From the NCBI GenBank assembly GCA_964590955.1, contig CAZPYT010000013.1:1-21497 (forward strand): DNA of 21,497 bases, in the 5' to 3' direction. The DNA comes from CAZPYT01 sp964590955 (lineage in GTDB: Bacteria; Patescibacteriota; WWE3; UBA101185; UBA10185). The position numbers and the translations under genes are program-made. Under the pieces are notes generated by a model. It did not search any database. It saw only the letters and a list, made by a program, of their open reading frames with translations, and was not told the DNA's origin. Of this stretch, positions 1-7,009 are shown in pieces; the first letter of the stretch is position 1; every line of letters starts with the position of its first letter.

Positions 1-235
1 TTTGACACATTGTGCATCGCCCTTGGGGGAAGTGTTTCGTTTGGTAGGTAGATTTGAAAGATATATTCGGAGTCAAACTCTAAATATGCCGATCAATCTA
101 ACGATCTACTGAAGAACGTTCCACTGGGTATTTATTCGAGAAATCGAATCTCGCCACCTTTTCGCAAATACATCGAAAGAATGTATGTATGCGTGAGAAG
201 GTGGCCTTAAACTTTTATAAGACCTTTTTTATATT
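1..235 (+). other. Structured non-coding stretch, truncated at the window edge
   Basis: No gene is convincing in bases 1-306 on either strand. Two open frames run in from the left edge, one stopping at 49-51 and one at 110-112, but neither peptide looks like a known family, so a truncated C-terminus can be neither claimed nor excluded. The stretch has marked dyad symmetry. CGAGA/UCUCG around 138-154 forms a short hairpin. GCCACCTT (153-160) pairs with AAGGTGGC (198-205) around inner helices 163-166/190-193 and 168-173/181-186. A terminator-like hairpin follows at 203-224. It may be the 3' end of a structured RNA or the trailer of an upstream gene; the identity is unknown. Confidence 0.35.
203..230 (+). 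terminator. Probable intrinsic terminator
   Basis: GGCCTTA (203-209) pairs with TAAGACC (218-224) with one C-A mismatch around an 8-base loop, followed directly by six T (225-230). Bases 203-205 are also the end of a competing longer helix with 153-155, so the two structures are mutually exclusive at their base. Confidence 0.55.
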
Positions 236-266
236 TCCAATTACTACAAAACAACATATTCTTTGC

Positions 267-272
267 TATAAT
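267..272 (+). promoter_or_regulatory. Extended -10 promoter of the tRNA gene
   Basis: TGC immediately followed by TATAAT (264-272) is a perfect extended -10 element about 35 bases before the tRNA 5' end. No good -35 box is visible, as expected for an extended -10 promoter. Confidence 0.6.
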
Positions 273-306
273 TCTCAAGCTTAGTACAATAGGCTTATAT
301 TTTCGT

Positions 307-383
307 GCCGATGTAGCTCAGTCGGTTAGAGCGGACGTTTCATAAGCGTCAGGTCACTGGTTCGATCCCAGTCATCGGCACCA
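307..383 (+). tRNA. tRNA with CAU anticodon (probably elongator Met)
   Basis: A full cloverleaf can be drawn. The acceptor stem GCCGATG (307-313) pairs with CATCGGC (373-379), followed by A380 and an encoded CCA (381-383). The D-arm is GCTC...GAGC. The anticodon stem GACGT/GCGTC encloses loop TTCATAA, giving anticodon CAT at 341-343. The T-loop is TTCGATC. The paired G1-C72 and the lack of three G-C pairs in the anticodon stem argue against initiator tRNA. An elongator Met tRNA is most likely, but tRNA-Ile2 (C34 modified to lysidine) shares the anticodon and cannot be excluded by eye. Confidence 0.95.
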
Positions 384-475
384 TGAAAGCATCAATATTA
401 TGCAAAAACTGGATTTAACACATTTTTATACCTCGTCCCTCTGGCGCCCTTATTTTGGGTATTAATCTTTTTGTG

Positions 476-531
476 TAAAATTTAGTTGGAAGTTCTTTTC
501 TAAAAGTTTAACTTCCGCAATTAGGAGAAAT
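476..531 (+). promoter_or_regulatory. trpS promoter and leader hairpin with ribosome binding site
   Basis: TAAAAT (476-481) is a plausible -10 box about 55 bases before the trpS start. The leader begins near a hairpin in which GGAAGTT (488-494) pairs with AACTTCC (510-516), with CTTT/AAAG stacked inside. A Shine-Dalgarno AGGAG (523-527) follows 7 bases after the hairpin. The hairpin could tune access to the ribosome site, but no attenuation or T-box element is recognisable. Confidence 0.45.
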
Positions 532-535
532 TAAA

Positions 536-1519
536 ATGAATAAAAAAATAGTCTTATCGGGAATGCGAGCCACAGGTTGTCTACACTTGGGAAATTATCT
601 TGGCGCAATAAAAGGGATGATTGCATTGCAGGATAATCCTGATTATGAAACCAATTATATGGTGGCTGATGTTCATGCCATAACTACACCTTATAATCCT
701 CAAGAGCTTAAGGAAAAAAAACTGCAGGTTGTTCTTGATTATCTGGTTGCGGGTTTAGATCCGGAAAAAGCCACGATATTTATCCAGTCTATGGTACCTC
801 AGCACTTGGAATTTGCTTTTTATCTTTCGCCTTTTACTACAGTTGCCCGTATGCAGCACTTACCGACTTTTAAAGATAAAGTGAAACAATATCCTGAAAA
901 CGTTACAATGGCGTTGCTAAATTACCCTGTTTTAATGGCGGCCGATATTTTATTGTATAAAGCACACGAAATACCTGTTGGAGTTGATCAGGAGCCTCAT
1001 CTTGAGATATCTCGTGAGATTGCCCGTAAGTTAAACGATCAGTTCGATATGGACTTTCCTGAGCCTAAAATTTTTAAAACAAGCGGTAGTTATATACCAA
1101 GTCTTTTAGGAGAAGGTAAGATGAGTAAATCAGTTGAAGGCAGTTACATAAATCTTTCGGATGATCTCGATACGATAAAACAAAGGCTTGCTAAAGTTCC
1201 GACTGATATTGGTAAAGGTGATACAGTACCAGAGACCGGTTCTGTTGCAAATCTTTTGGAATTAGTACGACATTTTATGGGAGCTTCCGCTAGAAAAGAA
1301 TATGAAAGTGCATATACAACTGATGGAATACGATATGGTGAGCTAAAATCTCTTCTGGCTGACTCTATCTTTGCCGTACTGGAGCCTATTCAGGAAAAAC
1401 GCAATCGTTTAGAAAAAGATCATGACTATGTGCAGGATGTAGTGCAAACGGGTGCGAAAAAGGCTCGTGAAAAGAGCCAAAAAGTACTTGATGAGGTTAA
1501 AGAAAAAATGGGTTTTTAG
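536..1519 (+). CDS. trpS: Tryptophanyl-tRNA synthetase
   Basis: Class Ic aminoacyl-tRNA synthetase that charges tRNA-Trp with tryptophan using ATP, in the cytoplasm. At 327 residues it has the usual bacterial length. The HIGH-type signature is TGCLHLGN (residues 13-20) and the KMSKS loop is exact at residues 195-199. The Rossmann fold between them carries family-typical stretches such as MVADVHAIT and GVDQEPHLE. The start is the ATG preceded by AGGAG at a 7-8 base spacing. The gene lies downstream of the tRNA gene with its own putative promoter and 5' leader hairpin. ftsH follows 33 bases later but appears to have its own promoter. The identification is secure. Confidence 0.97.
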   Translation: MNKKIVLSGMRATGCLHLGNYLGAIKGMIALQDNPDYETNYMVADVHAITTPYNPQELKEKKLQVVLDYLVAGLDPEKATIFIQSMVPQHLEFAFYLSPFTTVARMQHLPTFKDKVKQYPENVTMALLNYPVLMAADILLYKAHEIPVGVDQEPHLEISREIARKLNDQFDMDFPEPKIFKTSGSYIPSLLGEGKMSKSVEGSYINLSDDLDTIKQRLAKVPTDIGKGDTVPETGSVANLLELVRHFMGASARKEYESAYTTDGIRYGELKSLLADSIFAVLEPIQEKRNRLEKDHDYVQDVVQTGAKKAREKSQKVLDEVKEKMGF

Positions 1520-1536
1520 AAATCTAAGAACTCATG

Positions 1537-1542
1537 TATAAT
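1537..1542 (+). promoter_or_regulatory. -10 box of ftsH, nearly leaderless
   Basis: TATAAT (1537-1542) sits 10 bases before the ATG at 1553 and overlaps an upstream in-frame ATG at 1541. A transcript starting 6-7 bases after the box would have a leader of only about 4 bases, so translation probably starts at 1553 without a Shine-Dalgarno site. Confidence 0.6.
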
Positions 1543-1552
1543 GCTTAAGTTT

Positions 1553-3409
1553 ATGGCCAAGCAAGAAGATACAAAGAAACAAAATAATGGTAAGAAGGTA
1601 GAACTTAAACCTAACGGTTCGATATTCAGTAATGTATTTTTCTACGTCTTCTTATTTTTTGGAATTTATATACTAGTAACAGCTTTTTCAGGATATTCAT
1701 CTAACCTCGAAACGAAACCTCTCAGTGATACCTTGAAGTTAATTGATCAGGGTCAGGTTCAAGATGTTGTAGTGGCCGGTGACAAAGTTGAAGTTCTATT
1801 ACAAGATGGTAGCAAGTTTTCATCCGAAAAGGAAAGCGGAGTAAGTTTTGATGAAATACTTACAAATAACGGTATTGATCGCTCTAAGATTGCCGGAGAA
1901 TACAAAGTAGAGCACAGAATAGGCGTAGAAGATATCTTGGGTCCACTGTTGTCTTTTGGAGTACCTATACTAATACTATTGTTTATATTCAGACAGATGC
2001 GCGGAGCAGGCGGTGATATCATGTCCTTTGGCAAATCCAGAGCTCAACTCTTCAATAAGGACTCAAATCAAAAAATAACATTTAAGGATGTCGCAGGTGT
2101 AGATGAGGCTAAGAAGGAAATGATGGAAATTGTCGATTTTTTGAAATTTCCACAGAAATACAGAAAATTAGGTGCAAGAATTCCTAAAGGTATTTTATTG
2201 ATTGGCCCATCCGGCGTAGGTAAAACCCTGTTGGCCAAAGCTATCGCCGGAGAAGCGGGAGTGCCATTTTTCAGCGTAGCCGGTAGTGAGTTTATGGAAA
2301 TGCTTGTCGGCGTAGGATCAGCACGAGCAAGAGATTTATTCAAAATGGCAAAAGCAAGCCAGCCTAGCCTTATTTTCATTGACGAAATAGATGCAATCGG
2401 TCGTCAGCGAGGTATGGGTATTGGTGGAGGTCACGATGAACGAGAACAAACCTTGAATCAGATACTTATTGAGATGGATGGTTTCGATCCAAGAACTAGC
2501 GTGATTGTTTTAGCTGCTACAAACAGACCGGATATGCTGGATCCAGCTTTGATTCGTGCCGGACGTTTTGACAGACGGGTTAATATTCCGCTACCGGATC
2601 TAGAAGATCGCAAGATGATAATGCGAATTCATATGCGAGGCAAACCCTTTGAAGAAGAAGTCAACGTAGAATCAATTGCCAAAAAAACTGTAGGTTTTAG
2701 TGGCGCTGATATCGAAAACATGATGAATGAAGCTGCCATTTTAGCAGCAAGAGAAAACAAGGATAAGATCTCTTCAAAACACTTAGAAGAAGCCGCTTTA
2801 AAAGTTACAATGGGCAGCGAAAGAAAAACGTTGCAGACCGAAGAAGAAAAGAAAATGACTGCCTATCATGAGGCAGGTCATGCTCTGGTAGCTTCCAGCT
2901 TACCTGATATGGATCCTGTAAACAGGGTTTCGATAGTTGCTAGAGGAGGGTCCTTGGGTCATACAAGTATGGTACCTATAAGAGATCGTTACAACGAAAC
3001 TCAGACAAGGCTTTTGTCTTTTATTACAACAATGTTAGGTGGCCGCGCTGCTGAGGAGATTGTTTTTGGAGAATTAACCATTGGTGCGTCTGATGACATT
3101 AACAAAGCTACAAAATTAGCACGAAAGATGGTAATGCAGTACGGTATGAGCTCGCTTGGTCCTATATCCTACAATGGTAAAGATGACGAGTTTATGTTAG
3201 CAAAAGAATTCGGATATCATGCTCCTGCATACAGTGACGGTATGGCTTCAAAAATTGACGACGAAGTTAAAAATATTATGGATCACTGCTATAACAACGC
3301 AAAAGACATTATACGTAAAAGACGAGAGATTTTAGATAAGATCACAGCTATTTTAATCGAAAAAGAAACTGTTTATGAAGATGAATTCAAAGCAATTGTT
3401 GAGGGCTAA
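1553..3409 (+). CDS. ftsH: ATP-dependent zinc metalloprotease FtsH
   Basis: Membrane-anchored AAA+ protease that degrades membrane and regulatory proteins as a hexamer. Order of parts: first membrane helix about residues 26-46, an extracytoplasmic segment, second membrane helix about 127-147, the AAA+ module, then the M41 peptidase. Walker A is GPSGVGKT (218-225), a variant of the usual GPPGTGKT. Walker B is LIFIDEIDAIGRQRG and the second region of homology ends in RAGRFDRR. The zinc site is HEAGH (439-443) with D515 in GASDDI as the likely third ligand. An in-frame ATG at 1541 would add four residues but overlaps the -10 box, so the ATG at 1553 is preferred (618 aa). The C-terminus is short, ending soon after the peptidase domain. 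Confidence 0.97.
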   Translation: MAKQEDTKKQNNGKKVELKPNGSIFSNVFFYVFLFFGIYILVTAFSGYSSNLETKPLSDTLKLIDQGQVQDVVVAGDKVEVLLQDGSKFSSEKESGVSFDEILTNNGIDRSKIAGEYKVEHRIGVEDILGPLLSFGVPILILLFIFRQMRGAGGDIMSFGKSRAQLFNKDSNQKITFKDVAGVDEAKKEMMEIVDFLKFPQKYRKLGARIPKGILLIGPSGVGKTLLAKAIAGEAGVPFFSVAGSEFMEMLVGVGSARARDLFKMAKASQPSLIFIDEIDAIGRQRGMGIGGGHDEREQTLNQILIEMDGFDPRTSVIVLAATNRPDMLDPALIRAGRFDRRVNIPLPDLEDRKMIMRIHMRGKPFEEEVNVESIAKKTVGFSGADIENMMNEAAILAARENKDKISSKHLEEAALKVTMGSERKTLQTEEEKKMTAYHEAGHALVASSLPDMDPVNRVSIVARGGSLGHTSMVPIRDRYNETQTRLLSFITTMLGGRAAEEIVFGELTIGASDDINKATKLARKMVMQYGMSSLGPISYNGKDDEFMLAKEFGYHAPAYSDGMASKIDDEVKNIMDHCYNNAKDIIRKRREILDKITAILIEKETVYEDEFKAIVEG

Positions 3410-3440
3410 TACTTCAGTTTGATTAAAAGCTAATTTCAAT

Positions 3441-3476
3441 TATAATATCAGCAACATACAATTCTAATCGAGGAGG
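3441..3476 (+). promoter_or_regulatory. Promoter and strong ribosome binding site of the receiver-like gene
   Basis: TTGATT (3419-3424), a 16-base spacer and TATAAT (3441-3446) form a recognisable promoter. A leader of about 30 bases carries the near-perfect Shine-Dalgarno GAGGAGG (3470-3476) before the ATG at 3483. Confidence 0.6.
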
Positions 3477-3482
3477 TATTCG

Positions 3483-3881
3483 ATGTCAGTAAAACATATA
3501 CTTTTCTTGTCGACAGACAAAACAGTACAGCCCAAGATGCGATCGTTATTACATAATCTAATTGGTGCGTATGCCAAAGTATATGGCTATGATGATTTCG
3601 ATCGTTTCAAACAAGGGATTAAACAACTGCCTTTTGTGAATGCAGTAATTGTGGGTGACTTGGAAGTTGAATCTACTGAGATACCAAATTTCATTTCGGT
3701 AAGATTTCCTAGCACTCCGGTTTTCTTCATCACGGAAAAAAATAGCACTCGATTTAATGCCAGATATTTTCTTCTATCCGGAGGTATATATCGCAGCATT
3801 TTGACTAGTGATCGTAATCAAGCGCTTTTGGTGTATGATTTGGCACAGCGACAGTGTATTAATTCAAGTGGTTTGTGTTGA
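3483..3881 (+). CDS. Small unknown protein resembling a degenerate response-regulator receiver
   Basis: 132-residue soluble protein with no named family that I recognise. Its alternating strand/helix pattern resembles a CheY-like receiver: strand HILFLSTD (D12 where receivers carry an acidic pocket), helix to about 28, strand near 31-36, strand NAVIVGDLE with D59 at the phospho-acceptor position, and strand TPVFFITE with T84 at the switch position. The conserved lysine after the fifth strand is not visible in the GGIYRSILTS segment, so it may not respond normally to phosphorylation. No output domain is attached. It is led by a strong Shine-Dalgarno site and its own promoter, and the 87-aa gene downstream is 53 bases away, probably co-transcribed. 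The fold assignment is inference from pattern only. Confidence 0.8.
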   Translation: MSVKHILFLSTDKTVQPKMRSLLHNLIGAYAKVYGYDDFDRFKQGIKQLPFVNAVIVGDLEVESTEIPNFISVRFPSTPVFFITEKNSTRFNARYFLLSGGIYRSILTSDRNQALLVYDLAQRQCINSSGLC

Positions 3882-3934
3882 ACCCTCTCTGAAAAGTCAT
3901 AGGGAATTGTTGGAACACAGAATGAGAGGAGTAT

Positions 3935-4198
3935 ATGGAACCTTTTGGGTTATCTCCTATAATGATGGTACTTTTTGCGCATGATAAGGCACCTAGTGTA
4001 AACGAAATTAGATCCTGTGCCAAAAAATGGGGGCTTAGTAATGTAAGGTCAAGAGAGGTAAAAGTAGTGCATTTCGGAAATATGACTCGTATTGAGTTCA
4101 TGAAGAATATGCATAACCCCGCTTTGACGATTATATTTGGTACCCCAGGAGATGATTTGGCGAGCATATTTGACGGCAAAATCACTCAATTTAGATAA
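3935..4198 (+). CDS. Small unknown protein, 87 residues
   Basis: Short cytoplasmic-looking protein with no family that I recognise and no membrane segment. It starts at an ATG 3 bases after GAGAGGAG (3924-3931), a strong though closely spaced ribosome site. It mixes helix-forming and strand-forming stretches (PIMMVLFAHD, ALTIIFGTPG), compatible with a small alpha/beta fold. It follows the receiver-like gene by 53 bases with no terminator between, and a good intrinsic terminator begins right after its stop. The two therefore look like a bicistronic unit. The opposite strand also has a 108-codon open frame over the same bases, but it lacks a ribosome site and is taken as a shadow. Confidence 0.65.
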   Translation: MEPFGLSPIMMVLFAHDKAPSVNEIRSCAKKWGLSNVRSREVKVVHFGNMTRIEFMKNMHNPALTIIFGTPGDDLASIFDGKITQFR

Positions 4199-4202
4199 TG
4201 TT

Positions 4203-4248
4203 AAAAAATCGTTCAGATAAGCATGTACTTCTGGGCGATTTTTCTTTT
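4203..4248 (+). terminator. Intrinsic terminator of the 3483-4198 unit
   Basis: AAAAATCG (4204-4211) pairs with CGATTTTT (4236-4243), with a second helix CAGA/TCTG stacked inside and a T-rich tail to about 4248. The A-tract on the left could let it work in both directions. Confidence 0.75.
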
Positions 4249-4298
4249 CACAATGTAGTTTGTGCGAAGATCGTTCTCAACAAACTTCCACAAAAATA

Positions 4299-4307
4299 TG
4301 CTATAAA
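4299..4307 (+). promoter_or_regulatory. Extended -10 box directly before the exonuclease start (leaderless)
   Basis: TGC followed by TATAAA (4302-4307), then six bases, then the ATG at 4314. Transcription starting 7 bases after the box would begin at the start codon itself. Confidence 0.6.
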
Positions 4308-4313
4308 ATACTA

Positions 4314-5228
4314 ATGAAAAAACTATTACTGATAGACACTTTTAACTTTTTACATCGTGCATATCACGCTTTGCCCAAAACCTTTACAGATTCAGAAGGA
4401 AGTCCAACCAACGCCATCTATGGTGTAACAAGTATGCTTATTAACATTTTTGATCAACTGAAACCTGATTATGTGGTTGCTGCTGTAGATGAACGCGCTC
4501 CAACATTACGACATGAAGATTTCACAGGATATAAAGCACATAGGCGGCCGATGGAAGATGATTTGTCGTCTCAAATTCCCAAAGTATTTGAAATTATTGA
4601 AACATTTGGATTGAGAAAAGTTTCTAACCCCGGGTATGAAGCAGATGATGTAATTGGGACATTTGTTCATAACAACAAAAACAAAGATCTAGAGATTATT
4701 ATTGCTTCTAACGATAGAGATTTATGGCAGCTGTTAGATAAAAATGTAATCATTATGACACCTTCGACTAAAGGTGATATAGAGTGGATTGGGGAAAAAG
4801 AAGCCATAGCAAGAAATGGGTTTAGTCCTAAACAAGTGACTGATTATAAAGGTCTGCGCGGCGATCCTAGTGATAATATCCCCGGTGTTTATGGTGTGGG
4901 GGAAAAAACAGCAAAAAAGCTAATAGAAGAATTTGGCACGGTTGAAAATATATATAAAAACATTGATAAAATAAACCCTGATTCGCTAAGAAAAAAGCTG
5001 GTGGAAAATTATGAAATAGCTTTGCAAAGCAAGCAGCTGGCAACAATTGTTACTAATGTCGAATTGGGTATCGATTTGGATGAGTGTAAGTTTCACGAGC
5101 CGGATAAAAAAGCTATAGAGGCTGTATTAACTAAATATAACTTTAAATCCTTGATAAGAAGGCTTGGAATCGGCTCAGCTGAAATAAAAGAGAATAAAAA
5201 GAATGATGCTCAAATGAGTCTTTTTTAA
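4314..5228 (+). CDS. Stand-alone 5'-3' exonuclease (DNA polymerase I N-terminal type) with C-terminal clamp motif
   Basis: 304-residue 5' flap nuclease of the PolI/FEN family without any polymerase domain; it would remove RNA primers and flaps. The metal-binding acids are visible: LLIDTFNFLHRAYHA at the N-terminus, VVAAVDERAPTLRHE, GYEADDVIGT, IIASNDRDLWQLL, and the second acidic site GLRGDPSDNIPGVYGVGEKTA, which also holds the DNA-binding helix-hairpin-helix (H3TH). The protein ends in QMSLF (300-304), which matches the QL(S/D)LF sliding-clamp-binding pattern. An upstream TTG-start extension to 4260 is unlikely because a -10 box sits exactly 7 bases before this ATG. Endonuclease III follows after 15 bases. 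The nuclease identity is secure; the clamp interaction is inferred. Confidence 0.93.
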   Translation: MKKLLLIDTFNFLHRAYHALPKTFTDSEGSPTNAIYGVTSMLINIFDQLKPDYVVAAVDERAPTLRHEDFTGYKAHRRPMEDDLSSQIPKVFEIIETFGLRKVSNPGYEADDVIGTFVHNNKNKDLEIIIASNDRDLWQLLDKNVIIMTPSTKGDIEWIGEKEAIARNGFSPKQVTDYKGLRGDPSDNIPGVYGVGEKTAKKLIEEFGTVENIYKNIDKINPDSLRKKLVENYEIALQSKQLATIVTNVELGIDLDECKFHEPDKKAIEAVLTKYNFKSLIRRLGIGSAEIKENKKNDAQMSLF

Positions 5229-5231
5229 GTG

Positions 5232-5237
5232 TATAAT
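5232..5237 (+). promoter_or_regulatory. -10 box directly before the nth start (leaderless)
   Basis: TATAAT (5232-5237), six bases, then the ATG at 5244. The box lies in the gap just after the exonuclease stop codon (5226-5228), so nth can be transcribed on its own without a leader. Confidence 0.55.
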
Positions 5238-5243
5238 CGACCC

Positions 5244-5879
5244 ATGGAGATTATTAAAACTAGAGCAGTTGCTGTAGCCAAAATCCTAAAAGAAAAATAT
5301 CCAAATCCTGTTGCTGAACTAAACTATAAGAATGAGATGCAGTTAATGATTGCTGTTGCCCTTTCTGCACAGACAACAGATCTAAAGGTAAATCAAGTAA
5401 CCTCGACATTATTTGTTAAGTATAAAACGTGGGAGGATTTTGCAAATGCAGACATTCAAGAACTCACAAAAGGTATCCATGGCGTTAATTTTCACATTGG
5501 AAAGGCAGATCGAATTAAAAAAGCCGCGCAAGTGGTTTTGTCTGAATTTAATGGCAGATTGCCGCACACATTGACAGAGTTAATCAAAATACCCGGTATA
5601 GCAAGAAAAAGCGCAAATGTGATTCTTAAAGAATTGTGGGGGATTGCAGAGGGTATTGTTGTCGATACTCATGTGACACGTGTTTGTAACTTATTGGGTT
5701 TGACTACTAACAAAGACGCAGTAAAAATAGAAAAAGATTTGATGGCACTTTTCCCCAAAGAATACTGGACAAATATCTCAGGCTCTGTAGTACTTTTAGG
5801 TAGATACATATGCAAGGCGAGAAAGCCGAAGTGTATCGAATGTCCGCTTAACAGGCTTTGTCCATCATCCGGTGTGTAA
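5244..5879 (+). CDS. nth: Endonuclease III (DNA glycosylase/AP lyase)
   Basis: Base-excision repair enzyme that removes oxidised pyrimidines and cleaves the abasic site. At 211 residues it has the normal family length. The helix-hairpin-helix LIKIPGIARKSANVIL carries catalytic lysine K122, and VVDTHVTRV carries catalytic aspartate D141; both are at the positions expected from the E. coli enzyme. The 4Fe-4S loop is intact, C190-X6-C197-X2-C200-X5-C206. A GTG start at 5229 would add five residues, but it overlaps the -10 box, so the ATG at 5244 is chosen. The stop codon abuts the stop of the convergent DsbA-like gene with no base between them. The identification is secure. Confidence 0.96.
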   Translation: MEIIKTRAVAVAKILKEKYPNPVAELNYKNEMQLMIAVALSAQTTDLKVNQVTSTLFVKYKTWEDFANADIQELTKGIHGVNFHIGKADRIKKAAQVVLSEFNGRLPHTLTELIKIPGIARKSANVILKELWGIAEGIVVDTHVTRVCNLLGLTTNKDAVKIEKDLMALFPKEYWTNISGSVVLLGRYICKARKPKCIECPLNRLCPSSGV

Positions 5880-6938
5880 TTACTGAACAGATTCCGGTAG
5901 CATCCTCAGCAGTTCCTGCGGCGCGTTTTTAATTCTTATTTGTCCTCTATTAGTATCACCTTCTATTTCGTATGTCCATGTACCGGATTTTCTGAGACTA
6001 AATCTATACTCCATAGTTTCTCCTGCTTTTATTTGTCTGGGTTCTCTTAAATCATCAAATATAGGCATGAGTTGTTTGAAAGAAATGTCGTTTTCGGTTT
6101 TATTTGCTAATCTGAGAACTTGACCTGCGGTTGCTTGAGCATTGAGTGGTTTCAATCCTTCTTTTGTATATTCGATGTCCAAATACCCATACACTTGGTC
6201 TACTGTTCTAAAGAGATCCGTAATCGTATTTTGTTCAAGTTCTTGTTGTTCTTTTTCCTGTTCGGCTTGTATTTCACCAATGTTTATATTTTTCTCTTTT
6301 AAAATCTCTTCAATCGCATATTTTAATGTATCCTCATCGGAGAGTAATATTTGTTTGCCATTGATAAAAAAAGTAGGAGTGGCGTTTATTCCAATTTTTC
6401 TGCCATAATTTATATCTTCTTCAACTAATTCTTTGAAAGCTTTATCTTTGAAATCCTTTAAGAACTGGGCATTATCCAGACCTAAATAATCTGCGTAGTT
6501 TGTGAGGTCTTCATCTTCAAATTTTCCCTGATTTTGGAATAATACATCAGCGTATTCCCAGAATTTTCCTTGTTCTCCTGCTGCTTGTGCTGCGATCGCG
6601 GCATTTTGAGCATTTTTATGCTGGGGAAGAGGGAAGTGTCTTACTCCAAATCTGACGTATTCTGAATATTCATTGACCACTCTGGATACAATGGGATGCA
6701 TAACTTTGCATGCCGGGCAACCGAAATCTGTGAATTCCACAATATCTATAGGAGCTCCGATTGGCCCTTTTACATAAGTATGAGGAGAAATTAGATCAAT
6801 ATTATCAACTTCAATCAGCTGGGTTTGAGATTGAGGTTTCCTTTGTGCAAGTAAAATGATTAATAAAAATATGAAAGCGGTTATTCCACCGATTACAAAG
6901 ACCGGCATATTTCTTCTAATAAGTTCTTTAAAATCCAT
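5880..6938 (-). CDS. Membrane-anchored DsbA-family thiol oxidoreductase with cupredoxin-like C-terminal domain
   Basis: 352 residues. One N-terminal membrane helix (about 11-31) anchors the protein with the rest outside the cytoplasm. Residues about 50-215 form a DsbA-like thioredoxin fold with active site CPAC (74-77) and cis-proline P188 in NATPTFFING, so it should oxidise or isomerise disulfides. A glutamate/glutamine-rich linker (about 218-235) leads to a C-terminal region (about 255-337) whose pattern (AGQVLRLANKTE, then IKAGETMEYRF, GTWTYEIEGD and RGQIRI) resembles a cupredoxin beta-sandwich. The Cys-His-Met copper ligands are absent there, so it is probably a structural or binding domain. 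A VKOR gene at 13272-13667 could re-oxidise the CPAC site. The DsbA call is firm, the cupredoxin call moderate. Confidence 0.9.
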   Translation of the reverse strand: MDFKELIRRNMPVFVIGGITAFIFLLIILLAQRKPQSQTQLIEVDNIDLISPHTYVKGPIGAPIDIVEFTDFGCPACKVMHPIVSRVVNEYSEYVRFGVRHFPLPQHKNAQNAAIAAQAAGEQGKFWEYADVLFQNQGKFEDEDLTNYADYLGLDNAQFLKDFKDKAFKELVEEDINYGRKIGINATPTFFINGKQILLSDEDTLKYAIEEILKEKNINIGEIQAEQEKEQQELEQNTITDLFRTVDQVYGYLDIEYTKEGLKPLNAQATAGQVLRLANKTENDISFKQLMPIFDDLREPRQIKAGETMEYRFSLRKSGTWTYEIEGDTNRGQIRIKNAPQELLRMLPESVQ

Positions 6939-6993
6939 AATTTAATCCAAACTAACTACTGAGTTCATTTTATCACATACTTAATTTCAAAAA

Positions 6994-7003
6994 GTGCTAC
7001 AAT
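6994..7003 (+). promoter_or_regulatory. Extended -10 box directly before the PAP2 start (leaderless)
   Basis: TGC followed by TACAAT (6998-7003), six bases, then the ATG at 7010. The same hexamer and spacing occur upstream of the DNA ligase gene. Confidence 0.6.
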
Positions 7004-7009
7004 TTTATT

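Noticed and set aside
1..112. C-terminal end of an upstream coding gene in one of two open frames.
   Set aside because: Neither 16- nor 36-residue peptide shows a family signature, so no CDS is called.
125..165. Possible tmRNA 3' end (T-arm-like hairpin followed by CCACCTT).
   Set aside because: The hairpin CGAGA/UCUCG has loop AAUCGAA rather than the UUCRANY loop, no CCA follows, and the 5' half and tag frame are not in the window. It cannot be supported.
195..235. T-box leader for trpS (GGTGGC plus terminator).
   Set aside because: The conserved GGGUGGNACCGCG is not present and a tRNA gene with its own promoter lies between this structure and trpS.
427..475. Terminator after the tRNA gene (ATACC/GGTAT around 428-461).
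   Set aside because: Only a 5-base stem with a loop of over 20 bases and a short T-run; too weak to call.
3879..3900. UGA recoded as glycine, as in Gracilibacteria/SR1.
   Set aside because: UGA ends genes at sensible places, for example in the ATGA overlaps at 8440-8443 and 12781-12784, and no gene needs in-frame UGA read-through.
3859..4185. 108-codon open frame on the - strand opposite the 87-aa gene.
   Set aside because: It has no ribosome site or -10 box, and the + strand frame has a strong Shine-Dalgarno and a terminator right after its stop.
5229..5243. GTG start for nth (five extra residues).
   Set aside because: The extra codons coincide with the TATAAT promoter box, and the family N-terminus fits the ATG at 5244.
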